From: Spirochaetales bacterium
GTDB lineage: Bacteria; Spirochaetota; Spirochaetia; DTKZ01
Assembly: GCA_031266855.1 (NCBI GenBank)
Contig: JAISAF010000104.1
Coordinates: 1-5,292 of the forward strand
Length of the DNA stretch: 5,292 bases
Direction of reading: 5' to 3'
The position numbers and the translations under genes were made by a program. Under the pieces are notes generated by a model. The model had not been told where the DNA came from, searched no databases, and saw only the letters and a program-made list of their open reading frames with translations. How positions within the stretch are numbered: the first letter of the stretch is position 1; each line of letters starts with the position of its first letter. Shown here in pieces: positions 1-5,223 of this stretch.

Positions 1-136
1 TCGCCAGCGCCCACGGCGGGCCATAGCCCTTTGACCGGAGCAGCACGCCAAAAGCCATCCCCATACACACATACCCCGACAGCACAGGAATAGTATGAGG
101 AAAAGCCGCTTTCAGTGCCACAGTGGTTTTTGTCAT
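1..136 (-). CDS. azlC: AzlC-family branched-chain amino acid exporter subunit, N-terminal fragment (window edge)
   Basis: The minus strand from the ATG at 136 reads 45 codons with no stop and runs off the left edge. The peptide starts MTKTTVALKAAFPHTIPVLS and continues through GYVCMGMAFGVLL and SKGYGP. This is the conserved start of AzlC proteins: a short cytoplasmic N-terminus with AAFPHTIPVL, then the first membrane span. AzlC is an inner-membrane protein that normally works with the small protein AzlD to export branched-chain amino acids; azlD would be expected beyond the left edge. No Shine-Dalgarno sequence precedes the ATG. The frame is open upstream as far as a TAA in the 240s, but that stretch looks repeat-derived and overlaps a strong promoter, so I keep this ATG. 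The family call is from memory of the motif and the match is good; the substrate is inferred. Confidence 0.8.
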   Translation of the reverse strand, partial: MTKTTVALKAAFPHTIPVLSGYVCMGMAFGVLLRSKGYGPPWALA

Positions 137-146
137 GAGTTTGTGG

Positions 147-175
147 ATTATAGCGCGGGGGTCTTTTTCTATCAA
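147..175 (-). promoter_or_regulatory. Sigma-70-type promoter for azlC
   Basis: On the minus strand TTGATA (175-170) is followed after exactly 17 bases by a perfect TATAAT (152-147). Counting from the -10 box puts the transcription start at about base 140, an A on the minus strand, only about four bases before the ATG at 136. The transcript would be nearly leaderless, which agrees with the absence of a ribosome binding site. The hexamers and spacing are seen directly; the start site is inferred. Confidence 0.6.
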
Positions 176-317
176 GGGAAGCCATTTCTGATTTTGGGCG
201 CCTCCCCGGCGCTTCGCGCTAAACTTGCCCCACAGAATTTTTTAACCGCGAAGTCGAAGAAGTCAAGAAAGTTTTCATTCAACTTACTCTGGAACCTGAG
301 CCATTTTAGCTATTAGA

Positions 318-348
318 CTTGTTCAATAACCTTCGGTTCTTTCACAAG
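318..348. other. Two-tier inverted repeat just past the stop of the AT-rich gene
   Basis: CTTGT (318-322) pairs with ACAAG (344-348), and inside them AACC (328-331) pairs with GGTT (335-338) around the loop TTC. Symmetric five-base internal loops separate the two stems. The structure lies immediately downstream of the minus-strand stop codon at 350-352, where a terminator would be expected. The stems are short and no T-run follows on the minus strand, so an intrinsic terminator is only weakly supported. Confidence 0.3.
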
Positions 349-349
349 G

Positions 350-724
350 CTAATACTTTACTAAATTTATTTCAGTTTCTTTACAAAATGTTTCCAAAGC
401 GTCATCACCATTATGATATAATATTGTCTTGATTATTTTATTTACCTTATATTTTTTCTTGAACATATATTCTCCCACTATTATTTGACCAATCACAAGT
501 CTGTTTAAATTTGTTTTTATTTCAATAATTTCTATTTCATAATTTTCATTAAGCAATTTTGCAAATAACTCTTTTTCATGTGAATATTTTAATCTAACCC
601 GGTTATGATCATTATGTATCCTTACCATATCTATTCTCCTGTTTTTACTGTTATTCCCGAATATTTTTTTATCCCCAATGGACCCTTCGGTAAACGTAAA
701 ACCAGGATGATGTGTGCAATACAA
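350..724 (-). CDS. Small PD-(D/E)XK nuclease-like protein, possibly N-terminally truncated
   Basis: The frame is AT-rich, ends in TAG, and gives 124 residues from a TTG at 724. It reads like real protein. RRID (29-32) fits the strand carrying the first catalytic Asp of a PD-(D/E)XK fold (Asp32). EIIEIKTNLNR (65-75) fits the E-x-K strand (Glu68, Lys70), and VIGQIIVGEYMFKK (77-90) fits the following helix with Gln80. A strand (IKTILYHNGD) and a helix (DALETFCKE) follow. The fold call is inferred from this pattern and from recollection of short nucleases with EAK...AIGQ...Y. The start is uncertain: the TTG has no ribosome binding site and an in-frame TAA lies three codons upstream. The ATG at 628 (residue 33) has AGGAGA six bases upstream but would drop the putative catalytic Asp. 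It may be an intact small gene or the remnant of a longer one. Cellular role unknown; restriction or defence is possible but unsupported by neighbours. Confidence 0.6.
   Translation of the reverse strand: MYCTHHPGFTFTEGSIGDKKIFGNNSKNRRIDMVRIHNDHNRVRLKYSHEKELFAKLLNENYEIEIIEIKTNLNRLVIGQIIVGEYMFKKKYKVNKIIKTILYHNGDDALETFCKETEINLVKY
635..640 (-). promoter_or_regulatory. Strong Shine-Dalgarno for the internal ATG at 628
   Basis: The minus strand reads AGGAGA, then six bases, then ATG at 628-626. It is the best translation signal in this reading frame and favours a 92-residue product. It falls inside the longer open frame, so it either marks the true start or a second, shorter product that lacks the putative first catalytic Asp. 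Confidence 0.55.
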
Positions 725-807
725 GTTTAATTAATCATTCTCATTTAATGCCGTATTTTTGCTACTTATATTTTTATATGAATTATATATCATCATAAAA
801 ACTGCTA

Positions 808-832
808 ATTTCAAGATATAAACGCTTGAAAT
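808..832. repeat. 8-bp inverted repeat upstream of the AT-rich gene
   Basis: ATTTCAAG (808-815) and CTTGAAAT (825-832) are perfect inverted copies nine bases apart. The pair lies 84 bases upstream of the TTG start of the minus-strand gene, in promoter territory, and its left arm contains TTGAAA on the minus strand, a possible -35 box, though the spacing to any good -10 box is loose. It could be an operator or a hairpin; the sequence does not decide. Confidence 0.4.
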
Positions 833-861
833 AACATTTATCATATTTTTCATCTAATTTC

Positions 862-879
862 ATATAAATATATTTATAT
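862..879. repeat. 18-bp perfect AT palindrome
   Basis: ATATAAATATATTTATAT is its own reverse complement. In DNA this AT-rich such palindromes arise by chance fairly often, but this one has no mismatch over 18 bases. Possible roles are a binding site or a cruciform; none is shown. Confidence 0.4.
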
Positions 880-996
880 AGTTCACAAAATTTTGTCAAC
901 AAGGCAAGCCCGAATGTGTATAACTATGTGTATATGACTATAAAATTGTCTGGCAAAATTCCGGGAACTGCCGCCGGACGGTGGCAAGCTGCCGCT

Positions 997-1022
997 ACTA
1001 TACGGAATAGTATTGCGTATAG
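997..1022. promoter_or_regulatory. Overlapping inverted repeats, candidate operator of the ATPase operon
   Basis: CTATACG (998-1004) and CGTATAG (1016-1022) are perfect inverted copies with 11 bases between them. Nested in the same stretch, ACTAT (997-1001) is inverted as ATAGT (1007-1011). The site lies about 160 bases upstream of the first gene of the metal ATPase operon. A dyad with this spacing would suit a dimeric repressor, but no regulator gene is in the window and the site is somewhat far from the proposed promoter. Confidence 0.3.
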
Positions 1023-1113
1023 CGAAAAAAAACGCCGGATGCAAAGGGCTGCCCCCCGCTTTCTGACAGCCCGCGCGGTTATACGGAAACTCTGGTATTA
1101 AAGTTTTCTTAGC

Positions 1114-1142
1114 TTGCTTTATTAAAAATATTATGGCAGAAT
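1114..1142 (+). promoter_or_regulatory. Possible promoter of the small membrane protein/ATPase operon
   Basis: TTGCTT (1114-1119), 17 bases, then CAGAAT (1137-1142) is a modest sigma-70 match: the first three bases of the -35 box and four of six in the -10 box. It would start transcription near 1149 and leave a leader of about 30 bases containing the AGGAGA ribosome binding site at 1168-1173. TATTAT at 1129-1134 is an alternative -10 with a poorer -35. Confidence 0.35.
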
Positions 1143-1178
1143 AAACATAGAAAAACCAATTATTTACAGGAGATATGT

Positions 1179-1409
1179 ATGACAAACTGGTGGAAATACG
1201 GACTTGCTTTTCTGGCGGGAGCGGCCTTTGGAACGCTCGTGTGCAAAAAAAGCCGGGAAATCCGGGGAGTGTGTACCCGCGCCCTTGGAGGCGTCCTGGA
1301 TTTGAAAGACAAAGCTATGGAAGCGGCTGAAACAATCAGGGAATCGGCGGAGGACCTTCTCGCGGAGTCCGACGCGCGGCGCAGGGACGGCAAAACGGAC
1401 ACGCAGTAA
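1179..1409 (+). CDS. Small single-span membrane protein paired with a metal ATPase (DUF6110-like)
   Basis: The product has 76 residues. The ATG follows AGGAGA (1168-1173) by five bases, a clear translation start. Residues 1-7 (MTNWWKY) are followed by a membrane span, GLAFLAGAAFGTLVC (8-22), with small residues spaced for helix packing. Basic residues KKSREIR then suggest that the rest is cytoplasmic. Residues 30-70 form a probable amphipathic helix rich in Ala, Glu and Arg (KDKAMEAAETIRESAEDLL). Two cysteines, Cys22 and Cys32, are present without a CxxC motif. Layout and phrasing resemble DUF6110, a small family I recall next to P-type ATPases; this is memory, not a search. The TAA is directly followed by the ATPase ATG, so the two are almost certainly co-translated. 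I infer a partner or regulatory subunit of the ATPase; the function is unknown. Confidence 0.85.
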   Translation: MTNWWKYGLAFLAGAAFGTLVCKKSREIRGVCTRALGGVLDLKDKAMEAAETIRESAEDLLAESDARRRDGKTDTQ

Positions 1410-3467
1410 ATGCGGCTGGCGCTTGTTCATCAGGTTCCCGGCCGTATCAGGTTCCGCCTTGATCCCAGTGTCCTAAAGCGGTATCGGTACGCGGCGCTTG
1501 CCCGGGCCATCACGGATATACCCCCGGTAAAAAGCGCCGCGATAAATCCCCGCACGGGAAGCATCCTCATATATCATGACACAGGGGCCTCCGGCGCGAA
1601 GGAGATTTTCGCGGGGCTGGAGGCGCTTCATCTGGAGGAATTTCCCCGCCGCGCGGAGGAGCCATCCCGCCCTTCTCTGGGCTGGTCGTATATCGGCTAT
1701 CATATATACCGGCTGTTACAGCCGGAAAGCCTGAAACCCCTTCTCACTTTTCTAGGAGCCCTGCCGTATTTCGCGGCGGGCCTGAAGGCTCTTGCCGCCG
1801 GGAAAATGAACATCGATCTTCTGGATGCTTCGGCAATAGGCATGGCGATGATCCAAAAAAACTTTGCCTCGGCATCCTCGCTTATTATGCTGCTCAAAAC
1901 AGGCGGGTATCTGGAAAAATGGGCGAAGCTGCGCTCGCGGGAAAGTCTTGAAGCCGCGATTTCCCTGAAAGTCGACCGCGTATGGATACGCGCACAGGAT
2001 GGGGACAGGGAACTGCCGTACTCCCAACTGAAAACCGGGGATATCGTCATTGTCCGCGCGGGAAGCATGATTCCCGTTGACGGCAGGGTAGAAGGCGGAA
2101 ACGCGCTGGTAAACGAATCGTCCATGACAGGGGAACTCCTGTCGGCGTCCCGGTCCGCGGGCGATACGGTACACGCCGGAACTGTTATTGAGGAAGGGGA
2201 ACTGTTTGTATGTGTTAAGCGCAAGGGCGCGGATACTCGTTTTGAAAAAATCCTGCACCTTGTCCGCGAAGCGGAGGCGGCGAAGGCCCGCGTGGAAACC
2301 CGCGCCAGCGAAATCGCCGACAAAGTTGTTCCCTTTAATTTCCTTGCCGCCGGCCTTACCTTTCTGGCAAGCGGCAGCCTGAGAAAAGCTTCGGCGGCGC
2401 TCTCGGTGGATTATTCCTGCGCGATAAAACTTTCGACGCCCCTCGTGTTTCTGGCGGCGATGAAGGAAGGCTTGTACAACGGGGTGTTTTTCAAAGGCGG
2501 TGCGCCCCTGGAAGCCTTTGCGAAAACGGATACCATTGTTTTCGACAAAACCGGAACACTGACAAGGGCAACGCCCCAGGTTGACGGAATTATTGCGTAT
2601 AACGGATATGACGAATACACGGTTCTGAAAATTGCCGCCTGTCTGGAAGAACATTTTCCCCATCCCGTGGCGAAGGCCATCGTAAAACACGCGGTAGAAA
2701 GAAAGACCGAACACAAGGAGGAACATGCCGAGGTTAAGTATATCGTCGCCCACGGCATAGCTACTGAGTACCGTGGAAAACATACGCTTATCGGCAGCAG
2801 GCACTTTATCAGTGAAGACGAAGGGGTCGATATTTCTCCCGCCGCCGCGGACGAGGAGGCTGCCGCGCGGCGCGGCTGCTCGGCGCTGTATCTGGCACGC
2901 GACGGACTTCTGGCGGGCATGATATGTATTCACGACCCGGTACGGGAAGAAGCCCCTGAGGTCATTGCCATGCTGCGGCGTCTTGGTATCCGCAATTTTG
3001 TCATGCTTACCGGAGACAACGTCCGCGCCGCCGAACGGGTTGCGCGGGAATTAGGCATTGAGTGTTTCCGCGGCGATGTCCTGCCCCAGGATAAGGCCGC
3101 ATATATTAATCTCCTAAAAGGAAAAGGTTACAGCGTTGCCGTCGTGGGAGACGGCATGAACGATTCCCCCGCCCTGGCCGCCGCCGGTGTGGGCATAGCG
3201 ATGAAAGACGGCGCCGACCTTGCCCGGAATGTTGCCGATATTACCCTGCGCGATCCCTCCCTGTACCCCCTGGTTATCGCCCGGCTTATGTCCCAGGGGG
3301 CGATGAAACGCATACACGCGAATACGGTTTCCGCGATAGGCATAAACAGCCTCCTGATGTTTCTCAGCATATTCGGCGGAATAAGCGTTACCGCATCGGT
3401 ATGGCTGCACAATCTGACGACTTTAGGAATCAGCCTGAACAGCATGAGGAAACTCCTGCCAAAATAA
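1410..3467 (+). CDS. P1B-type heavy-metal ATPase with a YSC motif in place of CPC
   Basis: This 685-residue inner-membrane pump uses ATP to move a metal ion. Residues 1-80 look like an HMA_2-type ferredoxin fold: they carry HQVPGRIRFRL and no CxxC. Membrane segments follow at about 105-130 and 135-165. The actuator loop has TGE at 240-242. Further spans flank the ion-site motif at about 315-365. Asp379 of DKTGT is the phosphorylated residue, His418-Pro419 is the nucleotide-domain HP, TGDN is at 534-537 and GDGMND at 580-585. The C-terminus ends in two spans with LHNLTTLGISLNS. All catalytic motifs are intact, so it should hydrolyse ATP. The unusual point is the site where copper and zinc pumps read CPC: here it is Tyr335-Ser336-Cys337, within DYSCAIKLSTP. 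A His-bearing stretch (His435, 439, 448) lies in the nucleotide domain. The metal cannot be read from these motifs. The start follows the upstream TAA directly with no clear ribosome binding site, implying translational coupling. Confidence 0.93.
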   Translation: MRLALVHQVPGRIRFRLDPSVLKRYRYAALARAITDIPPVKSAAINPRTGSILIYHDTGASGAKEIFAGLEALHLEEFPRRAEEPSRPSLGWSYIGYHIYRLLQPESLKPLLTFLGALPYFAAGLKALAAGKMNIDLLDASAIGMAMIQKNFASASSLIMLLKTGGYLEKWAKLRSRESLEAAISLKVDRVWIRAQDGDRELPYSQLKTGDIVIVRAGSMIPVDGRVEGGNALVNESSMTGELLSASRSAGDTVHAGTVIEEGELFVCVKRKGADTRFEKILHLVREAEAAKARVETRASEIADKVVPFNFLAAGLTFLASGSLRKASAALSVDYSCAIKLSTPLVFLAAMKEGLYNGVFFKGGAPLEAFAKTDTIVFDKTGTLTRATPQVDGIIAYNGYDEYTVLKIAACLEEHFPHPVAKAIVKHAVERKTEHKEEHAEVKYIVAHGIATEYRGKHTLIGSRHFISEDEGVDISPAAADEEAAARRGCSALYLARDGLLAGMICIHDPVREEAPEVIAMLRRLGIRNFVMLTGDNVRAAERVARELGIECFRGDVLPQDKAAYINLLKGKGYSVAVVGDGMNDSPALAAAGVGIAMKDGADLARNVADITLRDPSLYPLVIARLMSQGAMKRIHANTVSAIGINSLLMFLSIFGGISVTASVWLHNLTTLGISLNSMRKLLPK

Positions 3468-3477
3468 ATGAAATTGA

Positions 3478-3486
3478 TGGTATAAT
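3478..3486 (+). promoter_or_regulatory. Extended -10 promoter-like box just after the ATPase gene
   Basis: TGGTATAAT matches the extended -10 form TGn-TATAAT perfectly, 11 bases after the ATPase stop. No good -35 hexamer lies 16-18 bases upstream. A transcript would start near 3493 and run into the hairpin-rich region, with no coding gene before 4029. It may be chance, or it may make a structured non-coding RNA. Confidence 0.3.
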
Positions 3487-3548
3487 GGTATTTTGAAATC
3501 CACTTGTGAAGTTTATTCCGCTGGGGGAAAATTCGAGCATATTCCGCA

Positions 3549-3565
3549 GGGCGCGGTGAGCGCCC
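3549..3565. other. GC-rich hairpin downstream of the ATPase gene
   Basis: GGGCGC (3549-3554) and GCGCCC (3560-3565) form a perfect six-pair stem around GGTGA. It is the first stable hairpin after the ATPase stop, about 80 bases downstream. The following AATACAATAAA is not a T-run, so intrinsic termination is doubtful. Confidence 0.35.
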
Positions 3566-3609
3566 AATACAATAAATTTCTTAACGGAAAGCGGCTGTCT
3601 TCAGGCGCA

Positions 3610-3740
3610 TTTTTTTGCCCCGCACCCGCCGGCAAAAAAACCGGGGCTTGCGGGGGGTTCGGCCCGGCCGCGGCGCGGCCGCACCGCTGCGCGCCCCTCC
3701 AATCCCTTGCGCCCCACGGGCTTTTCGCGCTCACGCGCGG
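3610..3740 (-). repeat. Composite extragenic repeat, minus orientation
   Basis: Read on the minus strand this contains CGCGC-GTGA-GCGCG (near 3725-3739), AAAAGCCCG, AGGGATTGGAGGGGCG, a perfect GC hairpin (CGGCCGC 3665-3671, loop GGC, GCGGCCG 3675-3681), then AGCCCCGG (3648-3641) abutting the hairpin TTTTTTTGCC (3610-3619)/GGCAAAAAAA (3631-3640). The GGATTGGAG and AGCCC-GG elements recur in the cores at 3844-3912 and 5246-5263, so I take it as a rearranged relative of the same family. Exact ends are uncertain. Confidence 0.5.
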
Positions 3741-3796
3741 CTGACTTCCGCTGAGCGTAACGGCAAACGCCGCTCATACCTTTTTTGAATACGCAC

Positions 3797-3940
3797 CGGA
3801 ATTGCCTCCCGGCAATTCCGCGGATCGGCGCTGGTGCGCGCGCGAGGGATTGCAGCGGAAAGCCCACAGGAAGCGCATTGGCGCTTCCGAGGACTTGGAG
3901 CGGAAAGCCCGGTTCTGGAGCCGCCAGGCGGCCCCGGAAC
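3797..3940 (+). repeat. Tandem hairpin-core-hairpin-core-hairpin repeat
   Basis: Three hairpins alternate with two copies of a 22-base core. The hairpins are CGGAATTGCC/GGCAATTCCG (3797-3820, loop TCCC), GGAAGCGC/GCGCTTCC (3869-3888, loop ATTG), and a long stem from GTTC (3912) to GAAC (3940) closed over GCCGC-CAG-GCGGC with one mismatch and one wobble. The cores are at 3844-3865 and 3889-3910, spaced 45 bases apart and identical at 19 of 22 positions. The second contains TTGGAGCGGAAAGCCCGG (3895-3912). The hairpin arms are unrelated to each other, so structure is kept while arm sequence varies. Confidence 0.65.
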
Positions 3941-3957
3941 GCGCCCGAAAATTCCTA

Positions 3958-3986
3958 TCGACAAATTGTAAAACCAGGTATAGAAT
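3958..3986 (+). promoter_or_regulatory. Sigma-70-type promoter of the TRAP binding-protein gene
   Basis: TCGACA (3958-3963) and TAGAAT (3981-3986) are each one base from consensus and are separated by exactly 17 bases. The start would be near 3993, giving a leader of about 36 bases that ends in the AAGGAGG ribosome binding site. The promoter begins 17 bases after the repeat tandem ends, so the gene has its own promoter. Confidence 0.6.
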
Positions 3987-4028
3987 AAGTAAATTAATCG
4001 TGCATTTTCATTTTTTTAAGGAGGAAAT

Positions 4029-5036
4029 ATGAAAAAAATTGTGTTGACGGGTCTTTGTCTGTTTCTGGCTGTGGGAGTTTTTTCGGCTTTCGCGGGCGGC
4101 GGCGGAGAATCCGGCGGGGCAAAAACCTATGAGTTTTCGATGGGCAGCGCCTATGACAAGGCCGCGCCTCCCGTGCTTGCCGGGGTGAGGTATGCTGAGG
4201 AAGTAAAAGCCGCCACAAATGGCGCTATTACCATCAATGTTTTTCCGAACAGCGCTATCGGAACCGAAAGGGAGCAGTTTACCCAGGTAGCGGCGAATGA
4301 GCTTGAGTTTACCATTGGGGGAATGCTGACTATCGATATGTATTGTGCTGAATATGGTTTTTTGAGCGCGCCCTTTCTGTATAAGGACATGAACCATATC
4401 AAAAACATCATGGCAAGCCCCCTGGGAGACGGGATGCGGAAGAAATTTCTGGAAAACAACACGAACCTGATTGGCATTGTGTGGCGGGGGATCCGCAACA
4501 CTTCTTCCAACAGGGCTATCCGCACTCCTGATGATGTGAAGGGTCTGAAAATCCGCATGACGGAAATGCCTTCCTGGGTTGCTGTATGGCGTGACGGGCT
4601 GGGCGGAACCACCGTTCCTATCGTTCTGGGCGAACTCTATGGGGCTTTGCAGAACGGCGTTGTTGACGCTTCCGAAGGCCCGTATGAGCAGCTTGCCACC
4701 TATAAGTTCTATGAAGTGCAGAAATTCCTTGTGAATACCAATCATGTTATGGAATGGTGCGGCCTGTATGCCAGCCAGAAGATGCTTGACAGTCTGCCTC
4801 CTGAACTTTCGAAGATTCTTGACGACAAGGCGAAATCCGTTATGACTGATTATGGTAGCCAGTTGTGTTCGGACAAGGCCGCGGATTTCCGGCAGGAGCT
4901 TCTGAAGGGAGGCATGCAGGAGGTCAATGTGAATGTTTCTGATTTTACCAACAGGCTTCTGCCTGTGTATGAGAAGTTTTTCAGTGACAAGATGTGGAGT
5001 TTCAGCTTGCAGGAAGTCATGAGTTACGCGAAATAA
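4029..5036 (+). CDS. dctP: TRAP transporter periplasmic substrate-binding protein (DctP family)
   Basis: The 335-residue length is typical of DctP proteins. The ATG follows AAGGAGG (4018-4024) by four bases. Residues 1-22 are a Sec signal peptide (KK, hydrophobic core, AFA before Gly23); there is no lipobox Cys, so the mature protein should be soluble in the periplasm and begin with a Gly-rich linker. Family hallmarks follow: AEEVKAATNGAITINVFPNS with GTEREQFTQVAANELEF (about 56-95), then TPDDVKGLKIR ending at Arg176, the position that usually grips the substrate carboxylate. Next come GELYGALQNGVVDASEGP and a long C-terminal helical region. It would capture an organic acid or similar carboxylate and deliver it to DctQ/DctM membrane partners in a sodium-driven uptake system. 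Neither partner is in the 256 bases downstream. The substrate cannot be told from the sequence. Confidence 0.93.
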   Translation: MKKIVLTGLCLFLAVGVFSAFAGGGGESGGAKTYEFSMGSAYDKAAPPVLAGVRYAEEVKAATNGAITINVFPNSAIGTEREQFTQVAANELEFTIGGMLTIDMYCAEYGFLSAPFLYKDMNHIKNIMASPLGDGMRKKFLENNTNLIGIVWRGIRNTSSNRAIRTPDDVKGLKIRMTEMPSWVAVWRDGLGGTTVPIVLGELYGALQNGVVDASEGPYEQLATYKFYEVQKFLVNTNHVMEWCGLYASQKMLDSLPPELSKILDDKAKSVMTDYGSQLCSDKAADFRQELLKGGMQEVNVNVSDFTNRLLPVYEKFFSDKMWSFSLQEVMSYAK

Positions 5037-5044
5037 TTTTACCG

Positions 5045-5079
5045 GGAAATCCGTGTGGAGAAAATCCGCGCGGATTTCC
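5045..5079. other. Alternative hairpins after dctP, weak terminator or attenuator candidate
   Basis: GGAAATCCG (5045-5053) pairs perfectly with CGGATTTCC (5071-5079) over a 17-base loop. The 16-base perfect palindrome AAATCCGCGCGGATTT (5062-5077) competes for the same right arm. The structure begins nine bases after the dctP stop. No T-run follows, so a classic terminator is not shown. Two mutually exclusive stems here would suit partial termination or 3' end protection of the binding-protein mRNA. Confidence 0.4.
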
Positions 5080-5223
5080 GCGGCTGAAAAAGATTCCGAT
5101 CCTGCCGGGTGTGGGGGCGCTTTGTGTAAAAATATGGCGAACCTCTAAAACGCCTGATTTTCCGATTATTATAATAATTTCTGTCTTATGAAGTTTACTC
5201 TGCTACAGAAGATTTGGGTGCCG

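Larger units (their letters stand above)
725..1178. other. Intergenic region between the nuclease-like gene and the metal ATPase operon
   Basis: I support no gene in these 454 bases. Bases 725-945 continue the AT-rich island and hold two palindromes (808-832 and 862-879). Bases 945-1100 are GC-richer; frames there are short and of implausible composition on both strands. That part contains overlapping inverted repeats (997-1022) and the pair GGGCTG (1046-1051)/CAGCCC (1067-1072). The last 70 bases hold the likely promoter and the ribosome binding site of the downstream operon. The change in base composition near 945 may mark the edge of inserted DNA. Confidence 0.6.
3468..4028. other. Gene-free, hairpin-rich intergenic region
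   Basis: These 561 bases separate the ATPase and TRAP genes. Open frames exist on both strands, but their products are Arg/Pro/Ala-rich and follow the hairpins, as expected for GC-rich repeats. In order it holds a TGn-TATAAT box (3478-3486), a GC hairpin (3549-3565), a composite minus-strand repeat (3610-3740), an inverted repeat TGAGCG (3752-3757)/CGCTCA (3771-3776), a plus-strand tandem of hairpins and cores (3797-3940), and the promoter and ribosome binding site of the TRAP gene. I see no tRNA or other known RNA. Confidence 0.65.

Noticed and set aside
208..219. GGCGCTTCGCGC, also present at 5228-5239, considered as another copy of the repeat
   Set aside because: The 12-base match is not accompanied by the core or a good hairpin, so shared GC-rich simple sequence is enough to explain it.
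95..316. Plus-strand frame of 73 codons
   Set aside because: It runs antisense across the azlC start and promoter and through a GCGCC/GGCGC hairpin region (198-212) that looks repeat-derived; there is no start signal.
883..1185. Overlapping short frames on both strands upstream of the ATPase operon
   Set aside because: Low-complexity composition, no ribosome binding site, and they overlap the proposed promoter; treated as intergenic.
1700..2933. Long minus-strand open frames opposite the ATPase gene
   Set aside because: They are shadows of a strongly supported coding gene; composition is Arg/Ser/Pro-rich and no family motif is visible.
3610..3640. Hairpin with T- and A-runs considered as an intrinsic terminator
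   Set aside because: The T-run precedes and the A-run follows the GC stem on both strands, the reverse of a terminator.
3493..4032. Several 70-90 codon frames on both strands between the ATPase and dctP
   Set aside because: Their products simply translate GC-rich hairpins and repeat cores, and none has a convincing ribosome binding site.
5165..5178. Perfect palindrome ATTATTATAATAAT containing TATAAT, considered as a promoter
   Set aside because: No -35 box lies at a suitable distance on the plus strand, and AT palindromes of 14 bases are not unusual.
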